Source: PLanc-01 sp034678485
GTDB taxonomy: Bacteria; Planctomycetota; Phycisphaerae; Sedimentisphaerales; Anaerobacaceae
DNA length: 64,000 bases
Direction of reading: 5' to 3'
Assembly (NCBI GenBank): GCA_034678485.1
Contig: JAXDBU010000013.1
Location: 50,851 to 114,850 of the forward strand
The notes under the pieces are model-generated. The model did not search any database. It was given only the letters and a program-made list of their open reading frames with translations, and was not told the origin of the DNA. Position 1 is the stretch's first letter; every line of letters starts with the position of its first letter. Shown here piece by piece: positions 9,901 to 19,587 of this stretch. Made by a program: the position numbers and the translations under genes.

Positions 9901-11348
9901 TCGCGGATGTCCCCGCCGAGAAACTGGCCAAGTGGGATGCGAGAGCAGACAAGCTCCGGAGTGATATCGATGAGGGTCTGAAAGAAGCCAGAACCACAGA
10001 GGACAATCAGACGGAGGCGGCGCTGCAGCGCGACAAAGCCGATCTCGATACGCTCAGAGCGGACTTCAACGATGTCAGGAATGTGGCCTCCATCAGAAAG
10101 CACCAGGACAAAGTCGTGCAGCGGCAAGACCTGTTGAACGTGAAGCTGCCGGACCTTGAATTGCGGGTGGAGTCCGACGTCAGGCCCAGGTATTGCAGGC
10201 GTCTGCGGATCTCGGAAAAGGGGGAAGTGGTGTTCCGGAGCGGCTTGAGGCCGGACGTCTTCGAGCCGGTCCTGCATGTGCCCAGCCGGCCCGGTCCCCC
10301 TTATACGGCCGACGCGTTCGTCCTGCTTCATGCCCGGACGCTGAACGAATTCAGGGATAGGAATTCCCAGCTCCTCAGCACCTATCCGGACTTGCTCGGG
10401 GACACAGGGTACTTCGGGACCAGGGATCTCGACGACACGGAGAGTCCCAATCTCGGTTGGCCGAAGTACATCCGCGCGGTCACAGACCCCAACGTGATCT
10501 TGAGATTCGTTCCGCAGGACAGTGCCAGCGATCCGCCTCCCTTTTATATGGCCATCCGGGAGATCACGAACGCGCAGTTCTCGAGATTCCTGAAGGATCC
10601 GAAACGCACGCAGAACGAAAGATGGACGCTCCTTTCGAGATCACTCCTCGACATCCCGGGTACCTGTTACCGTTTGGGAATCGATCCGAACACCGGGGAC
10701 GTCAGGGACACATCGGGCAGCAATCCTGAAACACGAGATTTCGGAGACAAGAAGTACTTGCGCCTGGAGGATCATCCGGTAGTCTGGGTCACATATGAGG
10801 GAGCGACGGAATACGCGAAATGGTTGCTGAGAACCCAGAACGCGGAGCTGCCGAAAGCCTCCTGGCATAAGAGGGCCGTGCTGTGCGCGGATCCGCAGGG
10901 TTCACGATATGATGATCCGACACGGTATCACATCCGGGCGAGGGCCTACTGGGATGAGGTGAAGCGATGCAAGGAGGATGAATCGAGGACGGAATCCGAC
11001 CTGGATGCGGCCGGCATTCTCGCGAATCTCGAGGGGAGTCAACACCCGCGTCCCGAGGGAGTCGTGCATGAGGCCGACCTTCCCCAGCCGCCGCCGCTGA
11101 TACCGACGGGGATATATCCCTCCGCATACCCGATGCCGAGCGATCCGACCCTGTTGTCCCAGTTGGCGTTGGCCGACCTGCTGGGCAACGTTTGGGAGTG
11201 GTGTCTGGACGATGCCAGCGGCAGGCCGGTCATATGTGGCGGCTCTTGTCTGTCGCCGTTGACGTGGATACAGGCGGATGCAGCCACGACGGCGCCAAGA
11301 CCGGCCGGCTGTGACCTGGGTCTTCGCGTCGCGGTCCAATGCCCGTGA
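6960..11348 (+). CDS. Membrane pseudokinase with extracytoplasmic helical stalk and FGE/SUMF1-like domain
   Basis: 1462 residues. Residues ~5-240 form a Hanks-kinase-like domain: the ATP-site Lys is plausibly K37 (IIKAY), but the catalytic loop reads H137-G-N (HGNLKFTNIL) instead of HRD and the metal motif reads D162-P-C instead of DFG, so catalysis is probably lost. One transmembrane helix follows at ~258-282. Residues ~285-1150 are long charged helices with recurring units of the type AxW..L......WP (W443 and W828 are the WP tryptophans), including the segment DTTEYI...WPNGYDL near 939. The C-terminal ~1165-1462 is FGE-like: FYMAIREITNAQF, VVWVTYEGATEYAKWL, LLGNVWEWC, GGSC. In planctomycetes such FGE folds are usually non-enzymatic binding modules. 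ATG 6960 has AAGAGGA six bases upstream. Third gene of the operon; convergent with tpsA, 20 bases apart. Confidence 0.85.
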   Translation: MAKFGQYETGRPLYRTGFNAVYLWQPGEKGTRRRIIKAYQPSVRVRNERVAAAQSRAFVDSAGTQQKASREDARHWAPIHECGVSPEGAFYVTDYYDLSAQELVDGRVNVGTAGLYHLVRSVTQGLLALKRACGRPHGNLKFTNILIAKPKGLTRKQIVLTDPCPGNQLDVETHAKMDLKQLGAMIHQLVMHRNPPLVAGYQAPDSPEWQRLGRHATAWRSLCNRLLTMDVDAEPITLEQLAAQLPKIAPSRWGRVIQLVVCACLLAALVVALVTIVRIRAVRRQIAEEQLVKAAAWIKCLDGVVLNDYTHFDVLRKHDKTKWRDYKTHLSTTTRDEEVAELVQNITDCGKYYAKEGIGATTANEARGRIERLLFEPERKWLWLARLQEDVGKLRQVNCNMLADYLEAELLSRIRISDTEPPGDPNRLARAFWSAVDLAKDRWPEIDIKKVNTAAVMNDPNLCGAGPLHDSNDFLNRLIGNRDDPNDGLWAHYALDDAEGKRLDEMLGRLGRKSQGIRGGLTVAVPNDPNAANLLEKAERAISQIDAIAGKPRTRRRLREIRACESALAGIELQMRDAGEWFDIWLARAQDPNGIGSSAALKAAFLTRLGADREIGSDQAEFITKWKGQWGKLAQLGARVEATRTNLLLLDDRLPKTLAARWTSKPWAERIRAYYQNTKREELIERIAASWASTELLPHPDDYPEACRRLLDWPARAESLIADFAAIEARLNTWYGFKEAMGGPTVQDPNTIEKVYGRCRDTDLLKEPEVNGPLVPLLGRVATLETINATSDRRDRKGLLRLMTPALPSDAGAVRAIWLGLDVVEPQWPSDAGEWQQEQSIATKLESELASLSQRGAMDQERIAFLKHDFEQTREKHERTFRLAEIRADADVIRIRSAENPLLKRLVDQSLPVADTTEYIREYRDTVRSLADFITEPNWPNGYDLPAFDKEEGRRFSSEPSITPAVIRDWLETMEPDYRRIADVPAEKLAKWDARADKLRSDIDEGLKEARTTEDNQTEAALQRDKADLDTLRADFNDVRNVASIRKHQDKVVQRQDLLNVKLPDLELRVESDVRPRYCRRLRISEKGEVVFRSGLRPDVFEPVLHVPSRPGPPYTADAFVLLHARTLNEFRDRNSQLLSTYPDLLGDTGYFGTRDLDDTESPNLGWPKYIRAVTDPNVILRFVPQDSASDPPPFYMAIREITNAQFSRFLKDPKRTQNERWTLLSRSLLDIPGTCYRLGIDPNTGDVRDTSGSNPETRDFGDKKYLRLEDHPVVWVTYEGATEYAKWLLRTQNAELPKASWHKRAVLCADPQGSRYDDPTRYHIRARAYWDEVKRCKEDESRTESDLDAAGILANLEGSQHPRPEGVVHEADLPQPPPLIPTGIYPSAYPMPSDPTLLSQLALADLLGNVWEWCLDDASGRPVICGGSCLSPLTWIQADAATTAPRPAGCDLGLRVAVQCP

Positions 11349-11368
11349 CCTGGGCCGGGCTCGGCGCC

Positions 11369-14300
11369 TCATCGTGCGGCCTGGGCAATTGGCTCGCTCG
11401 CTCCCGCCATCAGCGCCAACTGGGATTCCACGTAGGACCGCACGAAGTTCCGTACGAACGCGTCTGCGTCCCGCGCAAGATACACTTCCACGAACCGCGT
11501 GCTCGACTCGCGGGTCGTCTTGCCCAGCTTCGTCCGCATCAGAGTCACGAACTTGACCGCGTCGTGCAGCCAGTCCGCCGTGATCTGGTCCTGACGAAGG
11601 GCTTCTTCGATGGTCGGAATATCTTCCGGGCGAGGCTGGACCCATTTCTGCGACAGACGGTCAAGACGAGGCACGATCTCCTTCACCCGAACGACCAGCT
11701 TGCTGTGCAGGGAGACGAGGTCTTCCGCGACGACATTCAGCGAGACATCCGTGGAGAACAGATCACAGGCCACCTGGCACTTTCGCAGGATGTCAATATC
11801 CTCCTCTTTCACGTCCATGCACTCGGGGTGCGGCGGGACGATCGTTCCAATGATCTTCTCGGCCTGGCGGATCCAATCCGGATCTTCGAGGTCCTCGGTA
11901 GGTATCACCGGCACCACAACGGGCGTAATCACAACCGGCAACGGGGGAGGGAGAGGAGGCTCCTCTATGGGCAGGGACAGCAGGTAATTAGCGAAATCGA
12001 GCCCCGATTGGGAGCCATCCCCATGGATCCAGTAGCCTTCCTGGCCCAGGGTCTGCACGTAGCCAGCCGGCACCACCTCATAGACATACTGCCCGACTAT
12101 GTCAGGGCTGTAGTAGCCCCCATCATAGTAGCGGTAGTTGAACCCCCACTCCCCGTACATACCCGTCGTGGTCGTTAGGTCGCCATCGGTCCATGTGCCG
12201 CTGTCATCCATGTCAATGAAGATGGTCATCTCTGGAAGGCCTGTGTCCTCGCTGTCTATGACTCCGTCTCCATCATGGTCAAGGTAGTCTGTGCCTGAGA
12301 TCCAGAGGTCATAGTAGGGTACGTAATAATAGGAGTACCAATGTTCACCGGTAGCGAGGAGTGTTGCTGAGGAGCCTCCCCTCTGCACAAGTGAATATCC
12401 GGTGAACCATTCAGGATTGGCATTCTCAATGACCGATGCCCCTCCCTCGGGCCACACGGTGGAGGCACCTGAGATCGCGGACGCATCGTATGGGAACCTG
12501 GCGCGATCCGCTTCAGTAGACAGGCCACTGGCAATCCTGGACACAACCTCCAATCTGCTGGTGTCAGCAAAGGTAGATTCTGCCATGAATGTCTCGCCGA
12601 ACCGGATCGTATCGAACCCATCCAGGACAGCGGTAGCGCGGTCGGGCAAGGTAAGAGGGCAGTCAATGTCGATACTGGTGCCAGTACTCAAACTCTGCAG
12701 GTAGATGCCGACATCAATCGGCACACCCCCTACTGATGGCCATTCCGTGCTGAAACCGACGGCTGGTCGTTCGTCGAGGCCATTAGTTGCGTACCCATCC
12801 TCTCCTCCCGAAACATCCACGACCCAATAGAACGGTGGCATGTCAGAGCCGTAATCGCCCAGCCAGCCTTCCGTGTAATGCTCGCCCTCGTAGCCAAACT
12901 CCTCACGGTGAGGTGGACCAAATGGATCGCCATTGTAAGAGCCTCGCACAACGAGACCCCCGTCACTGCCAAGTACGAGTGGCTCTTGACTCTGGATGCA
13001 AATTGCGGCCTTTCCGTCGGTGTAGGGAATATCCACGCCGGAGTCCGTATCATTCGCGATAATCCAGTTACCATCGCCCCAAACCGCTCTGCGCTCGGAG
13101 TAGCCTGTGATCGTGATGTTGAGGTCTCCGACGATGCCATCTCCTATGTACGTTCCCACTCGTCCCGCCTCGGCGATAAGGGAGACACCGCCCCCATTCC
13201 CCCCGGCGTCTCGATCTGCGTTGATGTCGCCCTGCAGGAGCAGGTTGCCCTCCGTGGACCGCAGCTTGATGTTGTTCGTCGCCGAAGTGAGTTGTTGATT
13301 CGCCCAGATATCCCCGGCCGCCGTGGCCGAAAGCCCCCCATCCAGATCGACCCCGCCATCGAACTGGATGACCGCAGAGGGGTCGGTGGTCACCACGGTC
13401 AGGTCCCACGCGCCCTCGCCATCTCCACTGACCGTATTGTTGAAGAAGATGCCGTCGTACCCCTCGTCCGTCAGGGTCACGCTATTCGTCAACACCACCG
13501 GACCATAGTAGATCTGAGTCCCACCCCAGTCCGGCATTTGAGCGGTGGTGATGTCAGCACCGATCCGCGTTGTTCCTTCCCCATAGGTATACACATCCAC
13601 ACAGCCGATCGGACGGATTCCACCCACTGCTGCATTGAACCACGTGTCTCCCGCGCTGTAGATTCGCAGTATGGAGCCCATCCCTTCGCCCGCGCCGTCG
13701 ACAGTTCCCTGGAATGTCACATCTCCGCCGGCAGTCTCTATACGTAAAATGCCGGCAAAGGTCACTGCGTCATCGAACTGGACTTGGGCCGCCGCGTCGG
13801 TCGTCACCACGTCAATAAACAATAGGTGCTCGACATCCCAAGCAACTGTTCCATTGAAGAAGATCCCGGTCGTCCCATGGTCCGTCAGCGTCAGCGTGAC
13901 ATCAGGCGTCAACACTACGGAGTCATTGTACGTCTGCGCAGTCCCTCCGCCGTCGGCCACGCCGGTGGTGATATTCGCGTTGATCCGTGTCGTCCCCGCC
14001 GCATCCGTCGTCAGACTGTCAATGGGGTACGTCCCGCCCACAACGCCGCCAAACTGTGTCGTCCCGGCACTGTTGACCGCCAGATTGGAACTTGTGTCCG
14101 CGTTGCCATCGTCGTCGATTGTTCCCTCGAATGTCACATCTCCCGCTCCGCTCAAAGTTAGATCGCCCCCCAAGGTCACCGCACCATTGACGTAGACTGA
14201 TCCCCCGGAACCCAGGACATCAACGTCATACGAGTCAAGAAGTCCGCCCTCGCCATCGACAATCACGAAGGTCGTTCGTCCTACCCCCCCGGCTGTAGTC

Positions 14301-17300
14301 CAGACATCGGTCCCTGCTGCTATGTTCTCTGCCGACAAGGAGATCGATCCGCCAGCTCCGCCGACGGCATAAGTGACATCCTCCGGCGGGTATCCTTCTT
14401 CATAGGTATAGGTGACTAAGGAGTCTCCTCCAGTCGCAGTGATGTCGCCGACCGAGACGGTTCCATCCTCATTCTGACTCTCGATGGTGACGGACCCAGC
14501 GGAATTCCCGCCGCTCGCGTCGGCGTCAGCCCCGGCGCTCGTGTCGATTGTGCCATTCACAGAAACGTCCCCTCCTATTGCCACCAGACTGACGTTGCCG
14601 CCATCGACGTCGCCCACCCCTGTTGTCACGATGTCACATGTGGTAATGTACCAGCCCGCCGTCACGATCAGGTCCCCGCCGCCGAGCGTCACGGTGTCCA
14701 GGAACTCCGCGCTGCCCGGACCGGCAAGGGTCAGATCCCAGGGACCTTCGCCATTGTCACTGACGGCGCTGCTGAAGCAGATGCCAGGCGTCCCCCAGTT
14801 TGTAAGCGTGACGTCGCCCGTCAGTACAACCGGATCATCGTACTGCATCCACCAATCGGTGGTGATATTCGCGCCGATCTCAGTTGTCCCCGCCTCATCG
14901 GTCGTGATGCTGTCCAGCGGGTGGGTGTTGCCGACGACCCCGCTGAATCGTGTGGTTCCAGGACTATTGACCACCAGGTCAGAACTGGTTTCAGAAACCC
15001 CGTCATCATCGACCGCTCCCTGGAACGTAACGTCCCCGCCCGAGATTAAAATTGCGTCAGCACCCAGCGTCAGGGCGCCGTTGAAGAGAATGCCGTCTGT
15101 TCCCCCGTCCGTCAGAGCCAGGTCGCCGCCCAGAACCACCGGATCATTGTACACCTGGCTCTCCGGCGGTTCTTCATCTCCAGCAGTGGCGACATTCGCA
15201 TTGATCTCCGTGGTCCCGGGCGCATCCGTGGTGATGCTGGCGATGGGGTAAGACCCACCTACCCCCGCGTTGAACTGCGTGGTTCCTCCGCTGTTGACGA
15301 CCAGTTCCGAACGGGTTTCGGAATTCCCATCGTCATTCACTGTCCCGTCAAACACCACGTCCGCATTCCCGGCAGTGACCGTCAGATCGTCCGCGAGCAC
15401 CAGTGCGCCGTTGAAGGTCACGTCGCCTCCGTCGCCTTCGGTGCTGCCGGACCCTCCCGACGTTCTGATGTCCCCCTGCGAGACCACCTGTGTGGGAGCC
15501 CCCACAAACACCGAGCCGCCGGCTCCGCCCTGGGCGTCGCTTCCGTTGTCGTCGCCTCCCACCGCAATGATGTCGTGAATGTATGCCGTCCCCCCGGAGA
15601 CACGGACGGAGCCCGCCGGGTTCGCCCCGCTGGCGTCGGCGTCCGCGCCGCCGCTCGTATTGATGCTTCCGTGAACATCCATGTAGCGCGACGCCGTGAA
15701 CAGGCCGGCCTCCAGAAGCACGTCTCCGCCGGCGGCATTGTCGGCTCCGACCGTCGTAACGTCCACCAGGCTGACTTCGCCAGTCGATTGCACTGTGACA
15801 GATCCCCCGTCTGTCACGAGCGAACCGATATGTATATGTGCGGTCGAGTCGGCGACGAAACTTGTGCCATCGTGCCCACCCTGCAACGTGAGGTTGCCAC
15901 CACCGGAGGCGATAATGGAGTCGCTCGTGACAATACCACCTGAGGGAGGCTCCTGGAAGGCAGGGTTGTTGCGGGTCCGAAGGACCAGGCTCACACCCGG
16001 AGAAAGCGTGAGAGCGTCGTCGCTGAGATCGTTCATGACGATGTCATTCGTCGCCTCCAGGACAATCTCCGCATTGCCTCCCGCCGCCGTGTTTTCCAGG
16101 GTCACCTCGCTGATCGTGATCTGGTAGTAGTTGTCGCTGAATCCGAGGTCATCCTGGGGCGAGGCGTCCTCACCGCCGTCCGCGATGGTGATCGTCGCCG
16201 GATCGAGCAGCAGGGTTCCCCCAGACCCCTCGGCTGCTCCCAACGCCACGGTGCCCGCAAAACTCAGGTCCTGCTTTCCAGAGACCTCGACGAGACCACC
16301 ATCGCCGCTGCCGGCGCCTGTCGCACTGGCGTGACCGTAGAACTTCGTTATTTCCTCGGACCAGATGATGATCTCGCCGCCATCGCCGTCCTCGGTGGCA
16401 TCCGCTCGGATCGTGGCGTTGGCGCCGACGCTCGTCCGCGAGGCAGTGGGGATATCGCCCTGGCCTTTGTAGTCGCCTCCCACGAGGGCCGTGCCGCCTC
16501 CGGCGGCGCCGGAGACGTCGATTTCGCTGCTCTCGAACAGGCCGACACGGTCCCCCAATACCTGAACCTGGCCGCCTTCACCGGATTCGCTCACCGCTTC
16601 GATGGACCCTGTGTTGACCACGGTCCCTTCTGTGGCCGAGAGCTTCACCGTGCCGGCATCGCCCTTTGACGCCGACGCAGAGAGCCTGCCCACGTTCGAG
16701 ATGGCGTGCGCGTAGATATCTCCCGCCGCCGCGAGGATGATCGATCCTCCCGCCGCATCCACGGTGCCCTCGTTGAGTACCGCCGATCCCTCGATGGGCT
16801 CGGACGGATCCGAGAGAGCCGACTCATCGATCTCCACCAGCAGATTCGTTCCCGGCTCGCCCAGGAATACCCGGTCTCCCGCGACCATGACGACGTAGCC
16901 GCCCGGACAGTCGATGTTGCCCAGGTTCGCCACCTGTTTGCCGATCAGGTACGCCTGTTCGGCCGAGATGCTGCCCTTGTTGATCACCGAGCCTTCGCCA
17001 CCCTGGAAGTTGTAGTGGCCGTTGATGAAATCCGCGTCGCTGATGTTCAGAGCCGAGGCGACCAACTGCGCCACATTCACCTGGGCCGATTCTCCAAAAA
17101 TGACCCCGGCGGGGTTGACGAAGAACACCCGGCCATTAGCCAGGATCGTGCCGTCAATCAGGGTCGGGTTCGCCGATAGGATGCGATTCAGGACGGACGC
17201 GCTGGCGCTGGGCTGTATGAACTCAACCGTCTCCGGCCGGGCGATATCGAACGAGCTGTAGTTGATGATGGCCCTGTCGGAAGCCTGAATCGTGGTGTAG

Positions 17301-17452
17301 TTGCCGCTCTGCTGGAACGTGGCGGTGCCGTGGACGACCGTCGCCCCTTCGGGTCCGGCCAACGCGGCAGTTCCTGAGACATGGAGCCCCACGACAAGCA
17401 GGACCATCCGACCGATCACGATACGCATGAGACCCTTCCGTTGCGCTCTCAT
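11369..17452 (-). CDS. Two-partner secretion exoprotein (TpsA, haemagglutinin-type adhesin)
   Basis: 2027-residue secreted beta-helix protein. After an N-terminal signal region (MVLLVVGLHVSGTAALAG) comes the TPS domain with its hallmark motifs (NYSSFDIARPETVEFIQP, VLNRILSANPTLIDGTI, FFVNPAGVIFG) that engages the TpsB partner. A long Gly/Asp/Thr-rich beta-helix follows, containing four copies of a ~45-residue motif (VNSxGTT.F...VG...P..S.TTD..GTT.I.A.ITT) at about 15190-15320, 14860-15000, 13965-14105 and 13540-13680. Near 12010-12290 lies an Sdr/Cna-B-like segment (DHDGDGVIDSEDTGLP), then a Pro-rich linker and a ~150-residue helical, non-beta C-terminal domain. The gene follows tpsB by 34 bases. 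The alternative start at 17428 has a better Shine-Dalgarno (GGAAGGG). No PEP-CTERM tail is present. Confidence 0.88.
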   Translation of the reverse strand: MRAQRKGLMRIVIGRMVLLVVGLHVSGTAALAGPEGATVVHGTATFQQSGNYTTIQASDRAIINYSSFDIARPETVEFIQPSASASVLNRILSANPTLIDGTILANGRVFFVNPAGVIFGESAQVNVAQLVASALNISDADFINGHYNFQGGEGSVINKGSISAEQAYLIGKQVANLGNIDCPGGYVVMVAGDRVFLGEPGTNLLVEIDESALSDPSEPIEGSAVLNEGTVDAAGGSIILAAAGDIYAHAISNVGRLSASASKGDAGTVKLSATEGTVVNTGSIEAVSESGEGGQVQVLGDRVGLFESSEIDVSGAAGGGTALVGGDYKGQGDIPTASRTSVGANATIRADATEDGDGGEIIIWSEEITKFYGHASATGAGSGDGGLVEVSGKQDLSFAGTVALGAAEGSGGTLLLDPATITIADGGEDASPQDDLGFSDNYYQITISEVTLENTAAGGNAEIVLEATNDIVMNDLSDDALTLSPGVSLVLRTRNNPAFQEPPSGGIVTSDSIIASGGGNLTLQGGHDGTSFVADSTAHIHIGSLVTDGGSVTVQSTGEVSLVDVTTVGADNAAGGDVLLEAGLFTASRYMDVHGSINTSGGADADASGANPAGSVRVSGGTAYIHDIIAVGGDDNGSDAQGGAGGSVFVGAPTQVVSQGDIRTSGGSGSTEGDGGDVTFNGALVLADDLTVTAGNADVVFDGTVNDDGNSETRSELVVNSGGTTQFNAGVGGSYPIASITTDAPGTTEINANVATAGDEEPPESQVYNDPVVLGGDLALTDGGTDGILFNGALTLGADAILISGGDVTFQGAVDDDGVSETSSDLVVNSPGTTRFSGVVGNTHPLDSITTDEAGTTEIGANITTDWWMQYDDPVVLTGDVTLTNWGTPGICFSSAVSDNGEGPWDLTLAGPGSAEFLDTVTLGGGDLIVTAGWYITTCDIVTTGVGDVDGGNVSLVAIGGDVSVNGTIDTSAGADADASGGNSAGSVTIESQNEDGTVSVGDITATGGDSLVTYTYEEGYPPEDVTYAVGGAGGSISLSAENIAAGTDVWTTAGGVGRTTFVIVDGEGGLLDSYDVDVLGSGGSVYVNGAVTLGGDLTLSGAGDVTFEGTIDDDGNADTSSNLAVNSAGTTQFGGVVGGTYPIDSLTTDAAGTTRINANITTGVADGGGTAQTYNDSVVLTPDVTLTLTDHGTTGIFFNGTVAWDVEHLLFIDVVTTDAAAQVQFDDAVTFAGILRIETAGGDVTFQGTVDGAGEGMGSILRIYSAGDTWFNAAVGGIRPIGCVDVYTYGEGTTRIGADITTAQMPDWGGTQIYYGPVVLTNSVTLTDEGYDGIFFNNTVSGDGEGAWDLTVVTTDPSAVIQFDGGVDLDGGLSATAAGDIWANQQLTSATNNIKLRSTEGNLLLQGDINADRDAGGNGGGVSLIAEAGRVGTYIGDGIVGDLNITITGYSERRAVWGDGNWIIANDTDSGVDIPYTDGKAAICIQSQEPLVLGSDGGLVVRGSYNGDPFGPPHREEFGYEGEHYTEGWLGDYGSDMPPFYWVVDVSGGEDGYATNGLDERPAVGFSTEWPSVGGVPIDVGIYLQSLSTGTSIDIDCPLTLPDRATAVLDGFDTIRFGETFMAESTFADTSRLEVVSRIASGLSTEADRARFPYDASAISGASTVWPEGGASVIENANPEWFTGYSLVQRGGSSATLLATGEHWYSYYYVPYYDLWISGTDYLDHDGDGVIDSEDTGLPEMTIFIDMDDSGTWTDGDLTTTTGMYGEWGFNYRYYDGGYYSPDIVGQYVYEVVPAGYVQTLGQEGYWIHGDGSQSGLDFANYLLSLPIEEPPLPPPLPVVITPVVVPVIPTEDLEDPDWIRQAEKIIGTIVPPHPECMDVKEEDIDILRKCQVACDLFSTDVSLNVVAEDLVSLHSKLVVRVKEIVPRLDRLSQKWVQPRPEDIPTIEEALRQDQITADWLHDAVKFVTLMRTKLGKTTRESSTRFVEVYLARDADAFVRNFVRSYVESQLALMAGASEPIAQAAR

Positions 17453-17486
17453 CTCTCTTTTCTCCCAGTGCGTTCTATTGCGTCAG

Positions 17487-19349
17487 CTACCAGCGATACA
17501 GGAAGCTGAAGTGCCACGCCCCATCGCCTTCGTCGGCCAGCGTACGGCCGTCGCTCGGACGCTCGATCTCCTCCAGCACCCATCCATAGTAGATCCGGGC
17601 TTCGAAATGCTCGCCCGCCGTGATGAGTGTTCCCAGGCCGACGCCCCACAGGTCCTGGGCTTTCTTTTCACCCGCCACCGGATCCTCGACCTTCGTCCGC
17701 CCGTAGTCCGTGAAGCCCAATACGGATACATCTACCGGCTGGATCATCCTGCTTATCTTGCCGCCCTTTTTGGCCTCCTCCGCGCCAAGACCTCTGACCA
17801 GGCACCGACGATACTCCAGCGACGCGAGAATTCCACCGTCGGCGACGAGTGCGTCCTCGGGATACCCTCTGACCGAATACAGTCCACCGAAGGTCGTCAT
17901 CTTCGCCGGTACCAGACGGTCGTCCGAGAGAATGTACCTGAAGCTGCCTCCGATGTGATTGAGCTTGGCTTCGTCCAGATACTGCTTGTGACTGGCCACG
18001 AGAGAGTACTTCACGAAATCACGTTCCGCACCCGTCCTGGCCTCCTCGAAATCCTCGGAGTCCGATCCGCCGAGGCACTGTATGCAATCGAGCACCGCCG
18101 ACGTATCGGACATGGTGTCCGAGCGATGGATCTCGAAACCCAATCCCAGGAGACGCATGTCGATGTCGGAGCTGACGCCCAGATCGCTGTCGATCTTGCT
18201 GTTCTCTGCAGAAAGGGAACCGGTGAGGTCCAGGAACCAGTCATGTGCCTGCACGACGTTGTAGCGGAGGTTTCCGCCGTAGAAAGAGCCGGCGCCGAGA
18301 AAACTCGTGAGTCCCCCGGTTGCCTCGGGCGTGATATCGAATTCACTGTATCCGCCGAAGACACCGAGACGAAGCCTTGGGGTAATGATGGGAAGCCCGT
18401 AGCTGCCGAACGCAGCGTAGTTCTCAGTGGGATCATCCACGTCGGCCTGATACATAATCGATGCACGGTCGTCCCGGCCGGTCAGGTTGGTGTTCAACAG
18501 GCCGATTCGCGGGCTCCATTGCCGTTCGTCGGTGCCGGAGCTGTCGAGCTGGACATACGGGTGCCATGGGCTCTCTTCGTAGATGGCGTACGTCAGATCG
18601 AGCGAGTTCGGCTCGCTGCTGCTCGACACCGTATGACGGACGTATCGGTCGGGGTTCTCGTTCAGCAATCGCACGAAGTCGTCGAGCGGCTTCTCCCGGA
18701 TCCCCCCGCCGGGTTTCGCGGGCGACCACGCCTCAACCACAGAATCCTTCAGGAACCCTGTCTCCTTCTTGTTGCCCTCGGCGTCATAGTGCTTCATCAC
18801 CACCGAAGCGACTTTCCCCTCGATGACCCGCAGGGACAAGAGATCATCCTGGAGCCGCCGAATGTCCGCTACTGACGCATCTTCTGCGCGGACGGCCCGT
18901 GCGCTGACATAGACGTAGATCCCTGCATATCCTCGGTCCTTGTACCTGGACAGAAGGAACTCCGTGAACCCCTTGATCGTCCGGGTGGACACTTGTCGCA
19001 GCTCGCCCGGAGCGCGAATCACGTCCTGCAAAACTCGAAAGTCGTACACCTCGGGCGGCACGCTGGGGTCCTTGTTCTTCACGACGTACAGGACAGGGAC
19101 ACCGCTCAACAGGTCTTGCGCCGACAGAAGCGCATTGCCGGCCACCTCGACTGCCTTGACGAGGTACTTCGGCGTGTCATCCTTGGGCAGCGATACCCCC
19201 GGGTGGCGGCGTCGCGCCTCCGCCGGCGCCCGCTCATACGTCGCGCTCTCCCCGGCCTGCAAAGAGGAAATAAGAGGAAGGGAGGCAATCAGAAGAAGAC
19301 CGACGCTCGAGGCCGGCACAAACGATACTGCCTTTCGTTCCAAGCCCAT
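17487..19349 (-). CDS. Two-partner secretion outer-membrane transporter (TpsB, ShlB/FhaC family)
   Basis: Outer-membrane Omp85-superfamily barrel that exports the TpsA protein encoded just downstream. From ATG 19349 (620 residues) a signal peptide is visible (SSVGLLLIASLPLISSLQAG), then POTRA-like segments (LVKAVEVAGNALLSAQDLL; LSLRVIEGKVASVVMKHYD) and a C-terminal 16-strand-type barrel with the VRGY loop motif (GLYSVRGYPEDAL) and a terminal aromatic (FSFLYRW). A Gly-rich insert with two Cys (CIQCLGG) and a Lys-rich loop (EEAKKGGKI) are unusual. The frame is open to 19454, but the extra 35 residues precede the signal peptide and are rejected. tpsB-tpsA form an operon divergent from the kinase-FGE gene at 19588, sharing a 238-base intergenic region. 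Confidence 0.88.
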   Translation of the reverse strand: MGLERKAVSFVPASSVGLLLIASLPLISSLQAGESATYERAPAEARRRHPGVSLPKDDTPKYLVKAVEVAGNALLSAQDLLSGVPVLYVVKNKDPSVPPEVYDFRVLQDVIRAPGELRQVSTRTIKGFTEFLLSRYKDRGYAGIYVYVSARAVRAEDASVADIRRLQDDLLSLRVIEGKVASVVMKHYDAEGNKKETGFLKDSVVEAWSPAKPGGGIREKPLDDFVRLLNENPDRYVRHTVSSSSEPNSLDLTYAIYEESPWHPYVQLDSSGTDERQWSPRIGLLNTNLTGRDDRASIMYQADVDDPTENYAAFGSYGLPIITPRLRLGVFGGYSEFDITPEATGGLTSFLGAGSFYGGNLRYNVVQAHDWFLDLTGSLSAENSKIDSDLGVSSDIDMRLLGLGFEIHRSDTMSDTSAVLDCIQCLGGSDSEDFEEARTGAERDFVKYSLVASHKQYLDEAKLNHIGGSFRYILSDDRLVPAKMTTFGGLYSVRGYPEDALVADGGILASLEYRRCLVRGLGAEEAKKGGKISRMIQPVDVSVLGFTDYGRTKVEDPVAGEKKAQDLWGVGLGTLITAGEHFEARIYYGWVLEEIERPSDGRTLADEGDGAWHFSFLYRW

Positions 19350-19550
19350 TTGTGTCACTCCAGTTCGCAAACCTGAAATGCTGCAATCCGACACGGGCAC
19401 TACAAACGACTGGCTGAGAACATGCTGATGAACCGGCAACGTATCCCTACGCACCGATAATAAGACTCTATTCCATCGAATCCAAACTGCAAGGGAAAAA
19501 GTCGCATTTCCCCATGTTCTTCGAAATGGGCAGGGTAGCCGCGGAAGCGA

Positions 19551-19579
19551 TTGCTTAAAGCGGCCCTTCGAGGTATAAT
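19551..19579 (+). promoter_or_regulatory. Promoter giving a probably leaderless kinase mRNA
   Basis: TTGCTT at 19551-19556, 17-base spacer, TATAAT at 19574-19579. Transcription would begin about 7-9 bases later, at or next to the ATG at 19588, leaving no room for a Shine-Dalgarno. Confidence 0.6.
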
Positions 19580-19587
19580 GGATTTCT

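Noticed and set aside
6392..11348. Type VI secretion assignment (lipoprotein as TssJ, kinase as PpkA)
   Set aside because: No TssB, TssC, TssM, ClpV or FHA gene is present, and the lipoprotein lacks recognisable TssJ features.
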